A stretch of DNA of 64,000 nt from Psychrobacillus glaciei (GCF_008973485.1 NZ_CP031223.1:2294001-2358000), one strand, 5' to 3'. Numbered from the stretch's first letter, positions 9,451 through 18,640 are shown. Notes: a model not told the origin generated them from the letters alone. Numbers and translations: made by a program.

Positions 9451-9837
9451 ATGAAAAAAGTTTATAATATTGGTGTTGAGGCCACAATTGAAGTAATTGG
9501 AGGTAAATGGAAGCCTATTATTTTATGTCATCTCAATCACCATGGCGAAATACGTACAAATGAGTTTCGTCGATTAATTCCTGGTATTTCACAAAAAATG
9601 TTGACGACTCAATTACGAGAATTGGAGCAATCTGGATTAATCAATCGGAAAGTTTTCAATCAAGTACCACCAAAGGTTGAATATTCGTTAACACCATATG
9701 GACAAGAAATGGAGCCTGTGCTTCACTTACTTTGCACTTGGGGTGAAAATCATATCGAAAAATTAATAGATAATGGTGAAGATGTTCTTCTCATGCAGCG
9801 TGATGAAGATATTGCTGTTGATCTACCATCTTTATAA
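9451..9837 (+). CDS. ytcD: HxlR-family winged-helix regulator (YtcD-like)
   Basis: About 128 residues. Diagnostic HxlR sequences: EVIGGKWKPIILCHL, FRRLIPGISQKMLTTQLREL (recognition helix), GLINRKVFNQVPPKVEYSLT (wing) and YGQEM. The longer frame begins with TTG at 9427, but the GGGGGG ribosome site lies between that codon and the ATG at 9451, so the ATG is chosen. Cytosolic dimeric DNA-binding protein; members often respond to electrophiles or toxic metabolites. Divergent from the transporter it probably controls. A bidirectional terminator follows. Confidence 0.87.
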   Translation: MKKVYNIGVEATIEVIGGKWKPIILCHLNHHGEIRTNEFRRLIPGISQKMLTTQLRELEQSGLINRKVFNQVPPKVEYSLTPYGQEMEPVLHLLCTWGENHIEKLIDNGEDVLLMQRDEDIAVDLPSL

Positions 9838-9847
9838 AAATAGAGAA

Positions 9848-9880
9848 AGCCTTAGGGATAAGTAATCCCATAGGCTTTTT
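9848..9880. terminator. bidirectional terminator
   Basis: Hairpin AGCCTTAGGGAT / ATCCCATAGGCT followed by T5, between the convergent HxlR gene and aldo/keto reductase gene. Confidence 0.8.
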
Positions 9881-9889
9881 GTCTCTAAA

Positions 9890-10735
9890 TTACATGACAA
9901 AATCAAACTCTGCGGGGTCTGGACCAACACGTTTTTCTAAGTTCATTTCATTAATTACTTGTAGTTCTTCATCAGTAAGGATGAAATCAAAGATATCTGC
10001 ATTTTGAACCATACGCTCTTTACGTACTGACTTAGGAATTGTTACGACACCATTTTGAATATCCCAACGCAAAATAACTTGTGCGTTTGATTTACCGTAT
10101 TTTTCAGCGATTTTAGCAATTGTTGGATCTTCCAGAAGTCCACCTTGCATTAAAGGAGCCCAAGCTTCTAATTGCATATTATGCTCTTTACAGAATGCTA
10201 GTAACACCTCTTGTTGTAAGTGTGGGTGGAATTCTACTTGGTTAATTACTGGAATTACGCGAGCTGTTTTCAATAAATCTTGTAAATGCGATACGTTAAA
10301 GTTACATACACCAATTGCTTTGATTTTGCCCGCTGTATATAGATCTTCAAGTGCTCTCCAAGATTCTGCATATTTATTTATGCCTGGCCAGTGAATTAAG
10401 TATAAATCTAAGTAATCTAGTTCCATTTTTTGTAGACTTTCTTCATATGCTGCAACTGTTTCGTCATAACTTAAATCAGCATTCCATACTTTAGATGTAA
10501 TAAATAAATCCTCACGTTTTAAACCAGTAGATACTAGTGCTTGTTTAATACCCTCACCAACTCCCGCTTCATTCCCGTAAATAGCAGCTGTATCAATGCT
10601 ACGGTAGCCAACTTCAATCGAATTTTTTACAATTTCTGCTGTTGCATCGTTTTCTACTTGGAACACACCAAGGCCAAAGCCTGGCATTTCTATCCCGTTG
10701 TTTAATTTAATTGTATCTTGTAAACTATTAATCAT
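9890..10735 (-). CDS. ytbE: aldo/keto reductase (YtbE-like)
   Basis: 281 residues, full-length (beta/alpha)8 NADPH-dependent reductase of the 2,5-diketo-gluconate reductase/YtbE group. Catalytic tetrad visible: D48 (RSIDTA), Y53 (AIYGNE), K82 (TSKVW) and H115 (LIHWPG). The C-terminal IPKSVRKERMVQNADIFDF is the NADP-phosphate-binding segment. It reduces aldehydes or ketones; detoxification of reactive carbonyls such as methylglyoxal is the usual suggestion. Third member of the ytcD/ytbD/ytbE-type set, convergent with the regulator. No lesion. Confidence 0.88.
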   Translation of the reverse strand: MINSLQDTIKLNNGIEMPGFGLGVFQVENDATAEIVKNSIEVGYRSIDTAAIYGNEAGVGEGIKQALVSTGLKREDLFITSKVWNADLSYDETVAAYEESLQKMELDYLDLYLIHWPGINKYAESWRALEDLYTAGKIKAIGVCNFNVSHLQDLLKTARVIPVINQVEFHPHLQQEVLLAFCKEHNMQLEAWAPLMQGGLLEDPTIAKIAEKYGKSNAQVILRWDIQNGVVTIPKSVRKERMVQNADIFDFILTDEELQVINEMNLEKRVGPDPAEFDFVM

Positions 10736-11450
10736 TATTTAGTCCTCCATTGGTGTTGGTATTTCATTGCTTTTTTATTATGTAGCCTTTTATGTATTAA
10801 AAAAAGTACGCACTTTTTTGTTTCATAGAAACACAGAGGTTCCTATTGTGTGTTATCAATCGTTTTGCGGATAAAGTTTTTTTAAAAAAAGTTAAGTTAG
10901 AATTTTGCGAGGAACAAGGATTTGAAATGGAGCACCGAAGCTATATCGATATATGCATAAAAAATGGCGGAAATACAATTCGTCAAATCAAGTTTTCTTA
11001 GTCCATAGTTTCCTCAAAAACCCTTGATTCAGGCTCAACTCGTTTGAAAACAGCTTAAACTTCATTTGCCTTTCCCTATTTGCTCAATTATCAGTCGTTT
11101 TTGTGTTAATCCTTCTTTTCTTAAGCAAAAGGAAAAATAAAAACAGCCAAAATCCTGTTGAATAGGGGTTTTGGCTGTTATAAGTACTGTTAGTTATTTG
11201 CGTTAAATAATCCATCATGAGAACGTTGGGACATGAATGGATAGAAACGATGGAAATCTATTTAGAGAAAATATTCTCACAAGAAAATTACGCAATTCAT
11301 AGTTGGAAACAGGAGTTGTTTGAAGAGTATAAATAATATAAGCGATTTAAAGACTTTCGTTGAAAATGAACAAGTTTAAAAGTTCCTTTTTATCCATTAT
11401 ATAACCCTTATTTCATGATCTGATTACTTAATCATGTTTATTCATTATTC
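10736..11450. other. remnant-rich stretch before the array
   Basis: No intact gene. A plus-strand fragment near 10890-11000 reads EHRSYIDICIKNGGNTIRQI and stops. A minus-strand fragment at 11020-11115 reads KEGLTQKRL and is homologous to a fragment at 55670-55790 beyond the other end of the array. A 39-codon plus-strand ORF at 11217-11336 (MRTLGHEWIETMEIYLEKIF...) looks like the tail of a longer gene. None could be assigned. Confidence 0.4.
11143..11179. terminator. terminator-like hairpin
   Basis: ACAGCCAAAATCC / GGGGTTTTGGCTGT inverted repeat with A-rich left and T-containing right flanks. It could terminate transcription on either strand just outside the array. Confidence 0.55.
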
Positions 11451-11601
11451 CTTGTTCAACTAACCTCCTTTAGTTGAATAAAAACATAAAGTCTGCCTCC
11501 TGACAACCATGTTCTCCTAATGCAACCGCTAGCCATCCATGAAGCCCTGCTTCACCACAAAATATGCAAGAAAATTACGTTCTTCCATGGTAGTTTAAGT
11601 A
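11451..11601 (-). repeat. attC-like site s1, carries 58-bp miniature element
   Basis: Left half CTTGTTCAACTAACC...TTTAGTTGAATAA; right half AACCGCTAG interrupted by the 58-bp element, then TAGTTTAAGTACATTATTTC. First recognisable full site of the array. Confidence 0.65.
11533..11590. mobile_element. 58-bp miniature element, copy 1
   Basis: Ends CCATCCATGAAG and TTCTTCCATGG are imperfectly inverted. Flanked by TAG on both sides (CTAG / TAGTT), the apparent 3-bp target duplication. One base differs from copy 2 at 14157. Confidence 0.65.
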
Positions 11602-11656
11602 CATTATTTCACAATCTTATTTTATGATTTCAGAAGATATTAAACTACATAAGGAA

Positions 11657-12043
11657 TTATGTAAACCAAGCAATATACTTTGCACCTGGAATGAATAATA
11701 CCTGTGCTAAAAGTGTTCCTAACAATCTTGATGTTACCATCATAATAGAGGCACTTTTTTATGTGACATAATTCCCTTTTTTGTTGATTACATCATCCGC
11801 TAGGATTGAAATTTTGGGGTCAATAAATACAATTAGTAAGATTGTAGCTATACCATTTATTAAACCCGATGCCATAACAGCAGTTGTTGCTCGTTCAGGT
11901 GCAAGCAAAGCTGCATATAGTGCAGATAAAACTCCAATTGTATAAATTGCTGTAATCAATATTGAACAAAATAGTAGTAATCCCTTTTTATTATCCAATT
12001 TTATCACCTCTTTTGCATCATAAGAACCCAATATCCTCTTCAA
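11657..12043 (-). pseudogene. amj: C-terminal fragment of Amj-type lipid II flippase, frameshifted
   Basis: Residues read LLLFCSILITAIYTIGVLSA, LAPERATTAVMASGLINGIA and TILLIVFIDPKISILADDV in one frame. After KKGNYVT the frame shifts and continues as MMVTSRLLGTLLAQVLFIPG then AKYIAWFT and stop at 11657. This matches the C-terminal half of Amj (YdaH), the alternative lipid II flippase of Bacillus, a multispan membrane protein of about 260 residues. The N-terminal half is absent: the fragment abuts the end of the next gene at 12043. It is therefore non-functional debris inside the first array interval. Confidence 0.7.
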
Positions 12044-12523
12044 CTATTGAATCCACTCCATTACAAACAGTTTACGTTCTTTTGTATTTGAAATCGCAAG
12101 TATGTAGCTATTATCTTCTTCTAATTTATAAAAGTATCTATCATTATTATTATAAATCACTGGATTCTCATGAAATAATCTATTAAAATTCTGCGAGTCT
12201 TTGTTTATATTAGCCACATTTTTTTGAAACCTTTTTAAAAGGTTTGAAACTGTATCAAAGGATTCACTATTAATAGGTATCCAACCATCTTTCTCCATTA
12301 ACTTATTTTCAATAGACCTGTAACTAAGCACAAAGAAGCTTTCCCCCTCATTTGGGAACCCATATCTTGTATTAAATACTGTTTCCATTTTACTTGGTAG
12401 AGGGGCCTCAAACATCCAATTCAATTTCCATTCAATAGAATGTGAAATATAATTCCACTTAACTATTACAAACCCTATCAACAAGAGCGGAATTGTAAAC
12501 CAAATTACAGTTTTCTTTTTCAT
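12044..12523 (-). CDS. membrane-anchored hypothetical protein
   Basis: 159 residues from the ATG at 12523, chosen because GAGGAG lies 7 bases upstream; the longer frame would start with TTG inside that ribosome site. One N-terminal membrane span (VIWFTIPLLLIGFVIV) after MKKK, then a soluble extracytoplasmic domain with ENKLMEKDGWIPINSESFDT and RYFYKLEEDNSYILAIS. No family recognised. It is array cargo between sites s1 and s2, sharing the interval with the broken amj fragment. Confidence 0.6.
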   Translation of the reverse strand: MKKKTVIWFTIPLLLIGFVIVKWNYISHSIEWKLNWMFEAPLPSKMETVFNTRYGFPNEGESFFVLSYRSIENKLMEKDGWIPINSESFDTVSNLLKRFQKNVANINKDSQNFNRLFHENPVIYNNNDRYFYKLEEDNSYILAISNTKERKLFVMEWIQ

Positions 12524-12633
12524 ATAATTTCTCCTCAATACCGAAATGAAATTACCGTTTAATAGTTTCTCCCCTAATTATGGTTTTCTAAAGTAATATT
12601 CTCTATTCAATCAAAAAGTTCCTTGTTCAACTA

Positions 12634-13169
12634 GTCGAGTAGAAGGGAACCTTTCTACTTGCGGTAGATTGTGTTCCTCCCCCTTCACAGAACCGTGCTT
12701 GCGCTATTTACGCACACGGCTCCTCCAAGTCACCATTCACAAGATGTACCTAATCTCTTTTGATCAGATTTGCTTATTCTGCTATCCGACTCCCTACATC
12801 GGCATTTGGTTTCCTTGCTTAGTATCGCTTGTACACCATACTCTTCTATAAGAAGAAAAGACCGGTAGGGCCTCCCGAGTTGCCGTATCATATCCATGTG
12901 TGACGTGCCAAGGTCTCTGACTCCAGAGAGGTTTTATCCTTCTTGCCTTTAACGATGGATAAAATGTAGCTTTCTGCTGTGCTTAAGGCATCAGCCCTCT
13001 CGATTTACTAACATTATGGAGCTCAATCTTTCGGCCCGCCACCTAACTATCTACACATAAAGGCTACCGGTACCATTAGCCCTCCAAGACTCGCTACGAG
13101 TGAATGGCTAGTTCTTTCTCGACGGGAACTCCACCCGCTATATGATACGACCTAGGCTCGGCCGCACAC
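12634..13169 (-). mobile_element. ORF-less group II intron (intron 3)
   Basis: The minus-strand 5' end is GTGTGCGG (GUGYG-type). Domain V is clear near 12670-12720: GAGCCGTGTGCG, loop, CGCAAGCACGGTTCT, then GGGG. About 536 bp with no reverse transcriptase frame. Removing it restores almost exactly a left half-site like that at 46130. The junctions are uncertain by a few bases. Confidence 0.7.
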
Positions 13170-13259
13170 CTGCCCCGTTAGTAAAATCACGCATTATGTC
13201 TATAGTTCTATTAAGTTGGCAATAATCCCTTTAATATTACTATTTTAGGGGGTATGGAA

Positions 13260-14098
13260 TTGTTACTGTCAATAGCATGGTCTTCGTTTGAAGCGGATAA
13301 ACGGATAGAGGGCTTTTCTTCGCAAACGTTGAAGGCATACTAGTTACAGTCTTTGCTACTAATTGGTTATTTTAAGGATGTAGAGATGGAATTGCTGGTT
13401 ACAAATCAACTAAAGGAATATCTTGCAATATCCGGCAAGCACTTAAAACCAGCCAGTCTTGCACATCGAATCCGCTTTATGAAATCATTTTTTGTTGGTC
13501 TCATGAAGAAGGATATCTGAGTAAGAATCCAACTTCCAAAATTAAAGAGCCCAAGATAGGGAAGCGTATACCCAAGTATTTAACCGAACGGGAGATCGAA
13601 CACCTTCGTGAATCCTGTCATTCCCCAATGGAAAAAGCGATTTTCGAATTCATGTTTTCTACCAGTTGTCGAATTGGAGAAATAGTTGCTTTAGAAAAGA
13701 ACCCTATTAATTGGTACAATCAATCCGCAATTGTTAATGGGAAAGGTGACAAGGAGAGGGAAGTTTATTTTAATATATGTTGCGACATCTGGCTTAAACG
13801 TTATATTGAAAGTCGTAATGATAATAATCCCGCCATATTTGTAACAGCAAGGCAGCCACATAATATGAGTGTCGCCCAAATGAGATACATCATCAAGCGG
13901 ATTTCCAATCGTGCTGAAATTATCAAAGAGATTCATCCACACCAACTTAGACACAGCTTTGCAACTCATTTGTTGTATAATGGAGCTCCTATTGAAATCA
14001 TACAAAGACTAATGGGGCATGAGAAAAGTGTAACCACAAGGATATACGCTCAATTAAGTGGAAGGTTAAGGAAATAGTATTATCAGAAGTATTTATAA
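13260..14098 (+). pseudogene. tyrosine recombinase copy 1, decayed
   Basis: Homologous along its whole length to the intact recombinase at 46685. Lesions: TAG in place of the arginine codon after LKAY, a one-base deletion in the CATTTTTT-GTTGG region near 13490, and an early TAG eight codons before the normal end. The catalytic region 13628-14077 is still open and keeps CRIGE, HPHQLRHS and MGHEKS...IYA. Start TTG with AGGGGG upstream, as in the other copies. It lies between the left and right halves of site s2, on the strand opposite most cargo. Confidence 0.85.
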
Positions 14099-14108
14099 AT
14101 GTAAAAGT

Positions 14109-14132
14109 AGCAACGTCTTAAAAGACGTTGCT
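14109..14132. terminator. terminator hairpin after recombinase copy 1
   Basis: AGCAACGTCTT / AAGACGTTGCT, conserved after all three recombinase copies. Confidence 0.75.
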
Positions 14133-14156
14133 CTTACTGACTAAAGCACTCGTTAG

Positions 14157-14214
14157 CCATCCATGAAGCCCTGCTTCACCACAAAATATTCAAGAAAATT
14201 ACGTTCTTCCATGG
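14157..14214. mobile_element. 58-bp miniature element, copy 2
   Basis: Begins CCATCCATGAAGCCC and ends CTTCCATGG. It sits between CGTTAG and TAGTTGAAG, so TAG is duplicated. It is inserted at the same base of the array repeat as the other copies. Confidence 0.7.
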
Positions 14215-14261
14215 TAGTTGAAGAAGTTCTATTAAGGATGAAAACACAATACCTATTTTTC

Positions 14262-15479
14262 TTATTGAACTTCTATTTTATTTGTCTTTTTAAGATTTAA
14301 AACAACCATTAAAGTGAACATACCAATACCTGTGTATATAATAGTAAATCCTACTGGCGGAAAATAATCCGTTAGTAAAATAAAGAGAGAAGCTAGTAAG
14401 CCTCCTACAGTTGAAACAACCCCCAAAACCCCTGAATATGTACTTCGGAATTCATCTGGGATAATTTCTGCGGTGATTGCTTGAGTTGATGGTATAAAGA
14501 TAATTTCACCTATCGTTACGATAGCCATTCCTAGAAATAAGATGTTCGAAATCTCACTTATACTTAATAAGATATAGCCAATAAAGAAAATCATCGATTC
14601 AGTGATTAAAGCATTTATATCACTCATCTTCTTAAGAAATCTTGTGATAAATATAGTAAGCCCTACTGCTAATAGTGTATTTTCAGTACGTAAGAACCCT
14701 AATATTGTATAGCCTTCAGCTTCGAATAAGCTAACGTAACGAATACTTAAGTAATACGATAATTGTTCATCCATTAATGCAACAGTCAAAGTAACATATG
14801 CTAGGGAAATAAATACTGGGTCCCTAAGCATCACTCTATAAACCTTCAATGTGGAATGCTTTGTTTTACCTTTGATTTCTGGCGTTACTGTTCTTTCAAG
14901 TGTGCTTCGATACTTGTCTTCTATCCAAATCAATACACATGCAAAGGAGAGAAACGAACTGCACGCTACAACTACAAATAATATTGTTGCAAATTGGTTA
15001 AAGAGAAATCCTCCTGTTAAGCTCCCCAAAGCGAAAGATAAATACGCTGTCCACTTAAGAGCTGTGTATACATTTTTTCGATTTCCTTTTGTGGTTTCAT
15101 CAATGACAAAACCACTGTAGGCGGGACTTGCCATACTTGAAAATAAAAAAATGATAATAAAGCCTATTAAACTTATATATGGATTGCTATCCACAGGCAT
15201 ATTGCCGATTGCAACTATGATAAATCCTGCTCCCGTCAAAAACTCACCTATTAAAATAAGCTTTTTCCTGCCATACTGATCAGCCATTTTACCACCGATT
15301 AAGTAACCATTAATCCCTGAAATACCAGTACATATCGTCATCCAAGTTGCCGTTTTAGCCCCTACTTGCTCGACAAAAAAGACGACTACATAAGGCATTA
15401 CCATAGTGTTTGAGAAAATTGTTAAAAAGCGAAGTGCTATTCTTAACCTAATCGCTGAACTGAATGTCCTTATATCCAT
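14262..15479 (-). CDS. MFS multidrug-type efflux transporter
   Basis: 405 residues with 12 membrane spans. Motif A is GGKMADQYGRKK after span 2. Span 5 region: AYSGFVIDETTKGNRKNVYT. Inner-membrane proton-coupled exporter of the MDR/YfiS-like group; substrate unknown. Upstream, on the same strand, lies a TetR-family gene, and both promoters carry related TGATTGATT palindromes, so the regulator likely represses both. This is one of the few two-gene cargo blocks, between s2 and s3. Confidence 0.8.
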   Translation of the reverse strand: MDIRTFSSAIRLRIALRFLTIFSNTMVMPYVVVFFVEQVGAKTATWMTICTGISGINGYLIGGKMADQYGRKKLILIGEFLTGAGFIIVAIGNMPVDSNPYISLIGFIIIFLFSSMASPAYSGFVIDETTKGNRKNVYTALKWTAYLSFALGSLTGGFLFNQFATILFVVVACSSFLSFACVLIWIEDKYRSTLERTVTPEIKGKTKHSTLKVYRVMLRDPVFISLAYVTLTVALMDEQLSYYLSIRYVSLFEAEGYTILGFLRTENTLLAVGLTIFITRFLKKMSDINALITESMIFFIGYILLSISEISNILFLGMAIVTIGEIIFIPSTQAITAEIIPDEFRSTYSGVLGVVSTVGGLLASLFILLTDYFPPVGFTIIYTGIGMFTLMVVLNLKKTNKIEVQ

Positions 15480-15495
15480 TAGGTCACCCTATTAT

Positions 15496-15514
15496 AATTG
15501 ATCAATCAATCATT
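15496..15514. promoter_or_regulatory. imperfect TetR operator before the MFS gene
   Basis: AATTGATCAATCAATCATT shares its AATGATTGATT half with the perfect palindrome upstream of the regulator gene at 16166-16191. Located 17-35 bases before the transporter start. Confidence 0.55.
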
Positions 15515-15647
15515 TTTTTGTTTTTGAAAAAAGACCAAAATACTATTTCGGTCCAAATAAGCGTATAGCTATTTCCGCAAATTCATTCCACTTATCCAGT
15601 GTAGGATCATCCGCATATGATAAACGTAACCCAAACAGTAAACTTAC

Positions 15648-16136
15648 TTACGAAATAGCTATTTTTTCTGCATTTCCTTTTGCTAGTTGATTTGCCTGTT
15701 GACCGTTTACTATTAACTGAGATACTTTATCATTTAATTTTTCTGTGTGCTCATTAACTATTTTAAAAGCTTCAGAAAAGCGTTCATATTGGCCAGTTAA
15801 TTGAACCAGTAATCGTAAATAAACATTTTGAGTAGAAAACCATTCAAAGTGCTTTAGGATAAATGTTTGAATTTCATCTCTGTATGATACTGGGGTTGTA
15901 TCGAAATGCAACAGAATCTTTGAAAACTCTTCCAATGGTTGTTCAATACATGCCTTAAAGAGTTCTTCTTTATTACCAAAATAAATAGATACACTTCCAA
16001 AACTGACATTAGCCTCTTTGGCAATTTCAGCCATCGTTGTTGCATCATAATTTTTTTCAGCAAATAGTCTAATGGCAGCCTTTAATACACTTTCTTTTTT
16101 CATTTCAATCGTTCTTTTTTTTATTTCATTAGCCAC
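15648..16136 (-). CDS. TetR/AcrR-family repressor with premature stop
   Basis: 162 residues to the first stop. The N-terminal helix-turn-helix is textbook (AAIRLFAEKNYDATTMAEIA, NVSFGSVSIYFGNKEELF). Start GTG at 16136 with AGGTGG upstream. The TAA at 15648 is in frame with a continuing segment (VSLLFGLRLSYADDPTLDKW ... AIRLFGPK) ending with a natural stop at 15543. The ancestral protein was therefore about 197 residues and lost its last 35 to a nonsense change. The DNA-binding half is intact; the ligand and dimer part is shortened. It sits upstream of the MFS gene it probably controls. Confidence 0.8.
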   Translation of the reverse strand: MANEIKKRTIEMKKESVLKAAIRLFAEKNYDATTMAEIAKEANVSFGSVSIYFGNKEELFKACIEQPLEEFSKILLHFDTTPVSYRDEIQTFILKHFEWFSTQNVYLRLLVQLTGQYERFSEAFKIVNEHTEKLNDKVSQLIVNGQQANQLAKGNAEKIAIS

Positions 16137-16165
16137 AAATTACCACCTCAATTATCAGAATACAG

Positions 16166-16191
16166 ATAATGATTGATTAATCAATCATTAT
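16166..16191. promoter_or_regulatory. TetR operator, perfect palindrome
   Basis: 26-bp perfect palindrome made of ATAATGATTGATT and its complement, 30-55 bases upstream of the TetR start. The same half-site appears in front of the MFS gene, indicating autoregulation plus co-regulation. Confidence 0.75.
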
Positions 16192-16203
16192 TTGTATTTA
16201 GCG

Positions 16204-16277
16204 TTCTTCAACTAACCTGCTGCGATAGTAAAAAAGGCTCTACTCGTTATTGAAGTAAAGCCCCCGTTCGTTTAAGT
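16204..16277 (-). repeat. attC-like site s3
   Basis: Left half TTCTTCAACTAACCTGCTGC then GATAGT; hairpin GGCTCTACT...TGAAGTAAAGC; right half CCCCCGTTCGTTTAAG followed by the TTTCACAA tail. Confidence 0.85.
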
Positions 16278-16321
16278 GAAATGTTTCACAATATTTTTTC
16301 ATGGATATACACTTGAAATTT

Positions 16322-17776
16322 TTATCGTCTCTGTTGAATCTTCATTTCTTCCCACGAATAATTTGGTATGGTTGCAATCCATAACGTATCTCCCATGATA
16401 TCCACATCCCAAACGATGGAATCCCCCACATCAAACACTTTTTCAGATTTTCTTTCATCTATAGTATTGATGGAATAAATAGCTTCACCTCTATTTGTGA
16501 TCCCGAATAATTTTTCCCCTTTTTTAATTAGTCTAACTACTATTTCATCAACTTGAATTTTTCTCCAATTTTCCTCTTGAAGATTTCGGGTCCAAAATCC
16601 ACTTTGTGTGGTGATGAATAGCCTACTGTTAATCACTTTCATATCATAAGGTTCATCATTACTATTCGGCATGGTTATTTCGATCCACCGATCATTTGTC
16701 TTTTGCAAAATCTTCCTTTCTTCTGTTAATCCTATCAAATCACCCTTATCCGATATTTGGACCACATAAAATGGTTTAGGAACAATAGCTTGTTCCCAAC
16801 TCTCCCCTTGATTTGTCGAATAGTAAATTTTTCTATTTGATAGCACAGCTATATGGTTATTGATTGAATAATCGATAGTCTCAATCATGTGGTCTAATGA
16901 AAGAATTTTCGTTCCTTTACTTTTTGATGTAATACCTGTCCATAAATCTTTTTCCGTTGCTGCATATAATTGATCATTCTTATCAAACCAGGCGTTTGTT
17001 ACATAATTATTAACTGGGAGTTCTGTCCATGATTCTCCATTGTTATGGCTCCATTCAATAAAAGGTTGCTTGGTTGTACTAAATTGTGTTGGCTTTTTGT
17101 CTCCCCATACCACTAAATTGTTGTTTCCAGCGACAACTCCCGTAATTGCCATCCCTATTTTTGTTAGGTTATCGGTACCATTACGTATGGATAGTAATCC
17201 ACCACCGTATGGTAATTTATGATTGGCACTGACCACATCTCCGTTTTGGGCATTGAATGAAATTGAAGTAAAACGATTATCTCGATCATTTCCAAACACT
17301 TTTAGAATGGGTTTACCATCGATACTATCAAGTGTAAAATGATATCCTGTTGCCCAATCTTCTCCTTGTTTTAGTCCGTATTTATCCTTTGCTAGTTGGA
17401 GAACATCAGAGCTATCCAATTTGATCTCATCGTAGGGTATTGTTCGATCCTGAGATTGCTTATCTGGTCTAAACAACCAAATTTGCTTTTCTGAGATGCC
17501 AATTAGTACATAATCATCTGTACCTGGAACTACAAAGAACAAAGTCCAATTAAAACGTTTCCCTGCTTCTCCTCTCGAGCCTCCCATAGTTTCATCCACA
17601 CTTGTTACTTTTGTAAGTGTTGCGTTCACATTCCACTCTTTTGCTCGCTGGAATCCAATGTTAATGGCTTCTTTTAGCGTAATTTCACCATCTGAAGCGA
17701 TTGCTTCACGACCAATCAAATTTACAAAAATTAAAAAAATTACTAAAAAACAAGATATTGTTTTTAAGAAACTCAA
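16322..17776 (-). CDS. secreted beta-propeller (BNR/sialidase-fold-like) protein
   Basis: About 484 residues. An N-terminal signal peptide (FLKTISCFLVIFLIFVNLIG) is followed by a PepSY-like region (ITLKEAINIGFQRAKEWNVN, YHFTLDSIDGKPILKVFG). Then come repeats with the Asp-box-like pattern S.NNGESWTELP and STNQGESWEQAI, typical of BNR propeller blades. The start chosen is TTG at 17776, with GGTGG 7-8 bases upstream. A longer frame starts at an ATG inside a strong hairpin at 17801-17832. Exported or surface protein of unknown function. Cargo between s3 and s4. No catalytic sialidase residues were recognised. Confidence 0.65.
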   Translation of the reverse strand: MSFLKTISCFLVIFLIFVNLIGREAIASDGEITLKEAINIGFQRAKEWNVNATLTKVTSVDETMGGSRGEAGKRFNWTLFFVVPGTDDYVLIGISEKQIWLFRPDKQSQDRTIPYDEIKLDSSDVLQLAKDKYGLKQGEDWATGYHFTLDSIDGKPILKVFGNDRDNRFTSISFNAQNGDVVSANHKLPYGGGLLSIRNGTDNLTKIGMAITGVVAGNNNLVVWGDKKPTQFSTTKQPFIEWSHNNGESWTELPVNNYVTNAWFDKNDQLYAATEKDLWTGITSKSKGTKILSLDHMIETIDYSINNHIAVLSNRKIYYSTNQGESWEQAIVPKPFYVVQISDKGDLIGLTEERKILQKTNDRWIEITMPNSNDEPYDMKVINSRLFITTQSGFWTRNLQEENWRKIQVDEIVVRLIKKGEKLFGITNRGEAIYSINTIDERKSEKVFDVGDSIVWDVDIMGDTLWIATIPNYSWEEMKIQQRR

Positions 17777-17800
17777 AATTACCACCATCCCATAACTAAA

Positions 17801-17832
17801 TAGGCACATTAATCATTGGATTAATGTGCCTA
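17801..17832. promoter_or_regulatory. perfect 14-bp-arm hairpin upstream of the propeller gene
   Basis: TAGGCACATTAATC, 4-base loop, exact complement. It lies just before the ribosome site of the 16322-17776 gene. It could be a regulatory stem, a dyad operator, or the terminator of earlier transcription. Confidence 0.5.
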
Positions 17833-17911
17833 TTTAGGATGGAGTAAATACTTCGTTATTATCCTCTTAGATCAAATATAACAAACAAAATACTCCTTTT
17901 ATCAGAAAGGC

Positions 17912-17947
17912 CTTCCTCCACTAACCCGTTGCTTTAGTTGAATAAGA
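17912..17947 (-). repeat. attC-like half-site s4
   Basis: Only the left half is present: CTTCCTCCACTAACCCGTTG then CTTTAGTTGAATAAG. No hairpin or right half before the next gene end. Confidence 0.65.
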
Positions 17948-17956
17948 AAATTAAAT

Positions 17957-18502
17957 TCACTGTATTATCTGTTCAATTATTTTACCGTCTGAAGACAAAC
18001 CTGTAATAGTAGTGCCTATTAGATCTTCTCCATCAGTAACTAAAAACCAAAACTTTTGGTCATCGCCATATTCAATGATGTTGGCTTTAAATTCGTTTCC
18101 ACCATCAGTTTTAATGTTTACTTCTTCTATTTGAGGATCAAGTATTTTCCCCCTAATTAAATCAGTATAACCATAAAAGCTAGATTCTAAGTTTGAAATA
18201 CCCCAATCTAATTTATGTTCATGGGATAGTCCACCAGCGAAGCTTGTAACAAGCTTCCATCCAAATAGGTTTTTCTTAAAGAGAGCACTCCCAAAAAATA
18301 AATCTTGATGATTACCCCATTCATAAAAAGCAATTGCTTGATTGTTATCCAAAAATTCAATATGAGCAATGTTTGTCATTGGTTGATTTAATGAGTACAT
18401 AACCTTTTTAATTTCCTGAACATCATCTTTTAATGCTAAATTTATAAAAATAATCCCTAATAAAATAGCTGTTATAGAGATAATTTTTAATTTCTTAGAC
18501 AT
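17957..18502 (-). CDS. membrane-anchored hypothetical protein
   Basis: 181 residues. Lys-rich start, one membrane span (IISITAILLGIIFINLAL), then an extracytoplasmic domain (NIAHIEFLDNNQAIAFYEWG, FGWKLVTSFAGGLSHEHKLD). Ribosome site GGGGGGG 6-8 bases before ATG. Family not recognised. Array cargo between s4 and s5, with its stop 10 bases from half-site s4. Confidence 0.6.
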   Translation of the reverse strand: MSKKLKIISITAILLGIIFINLALKDDVQEIKKVMYSLNQPMTNIAHIEFLDNNQAIAFYEWGNHQDLFFGSALFKKNLFGWKLVTSFAGGLSHEHKLDWGISNLESSFYGYTDLIRGKILDPQIEEVNIKTDGGNEFKANIIEYGDDQKFWFLVTDGEDLIGTTITGLSSDGKIIEQIIQ

Positions 18503-18567
18503 AAAATCCCCCCCCTAAAAAACAAAACACAATATTCCCATTATCTGATTGATTTGCTAACATATTT

Positions 18568-18640
18568 GTTCTTCAACTCTACTGCCCGTTAGTAAAAAAG
18601 GCTTTACTCCTTATTGAATTAAAGCACCCGTTAGGCGAAT
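18568..18640 (-). repeat. attC-like site s5
   Basis: Left half GTTCTTCAACTCTACTGCCC then GTTAGT; hairpin GGCTTTACTCC...TTAAAGC; right half ACCCGTTAGGCGAATTAAA, diverged after GTTAG. Confidence 0.8.

Larger units (their letters stand above)
12621..14224 (-). repeat. attC-like site s2, expanded by intron 3, recombinase copy 1 and a miniature element
   Basis: Left half CTTGTTCAACTA / CTGCCCCGTTAG is split by an ORF-less group II intron. GTTAGT then leads into recombinase copy 1. The right half GACTAAAGCACTCGTTAG at 14139-14156 is split by the 58-bp element and ends TAGTTGAAG. Confidence 0.7.

Noticed and set aside
12669..12851. 60-codon plus ORF
   Set aside because: Antisense to domain V and VI of intron 3.
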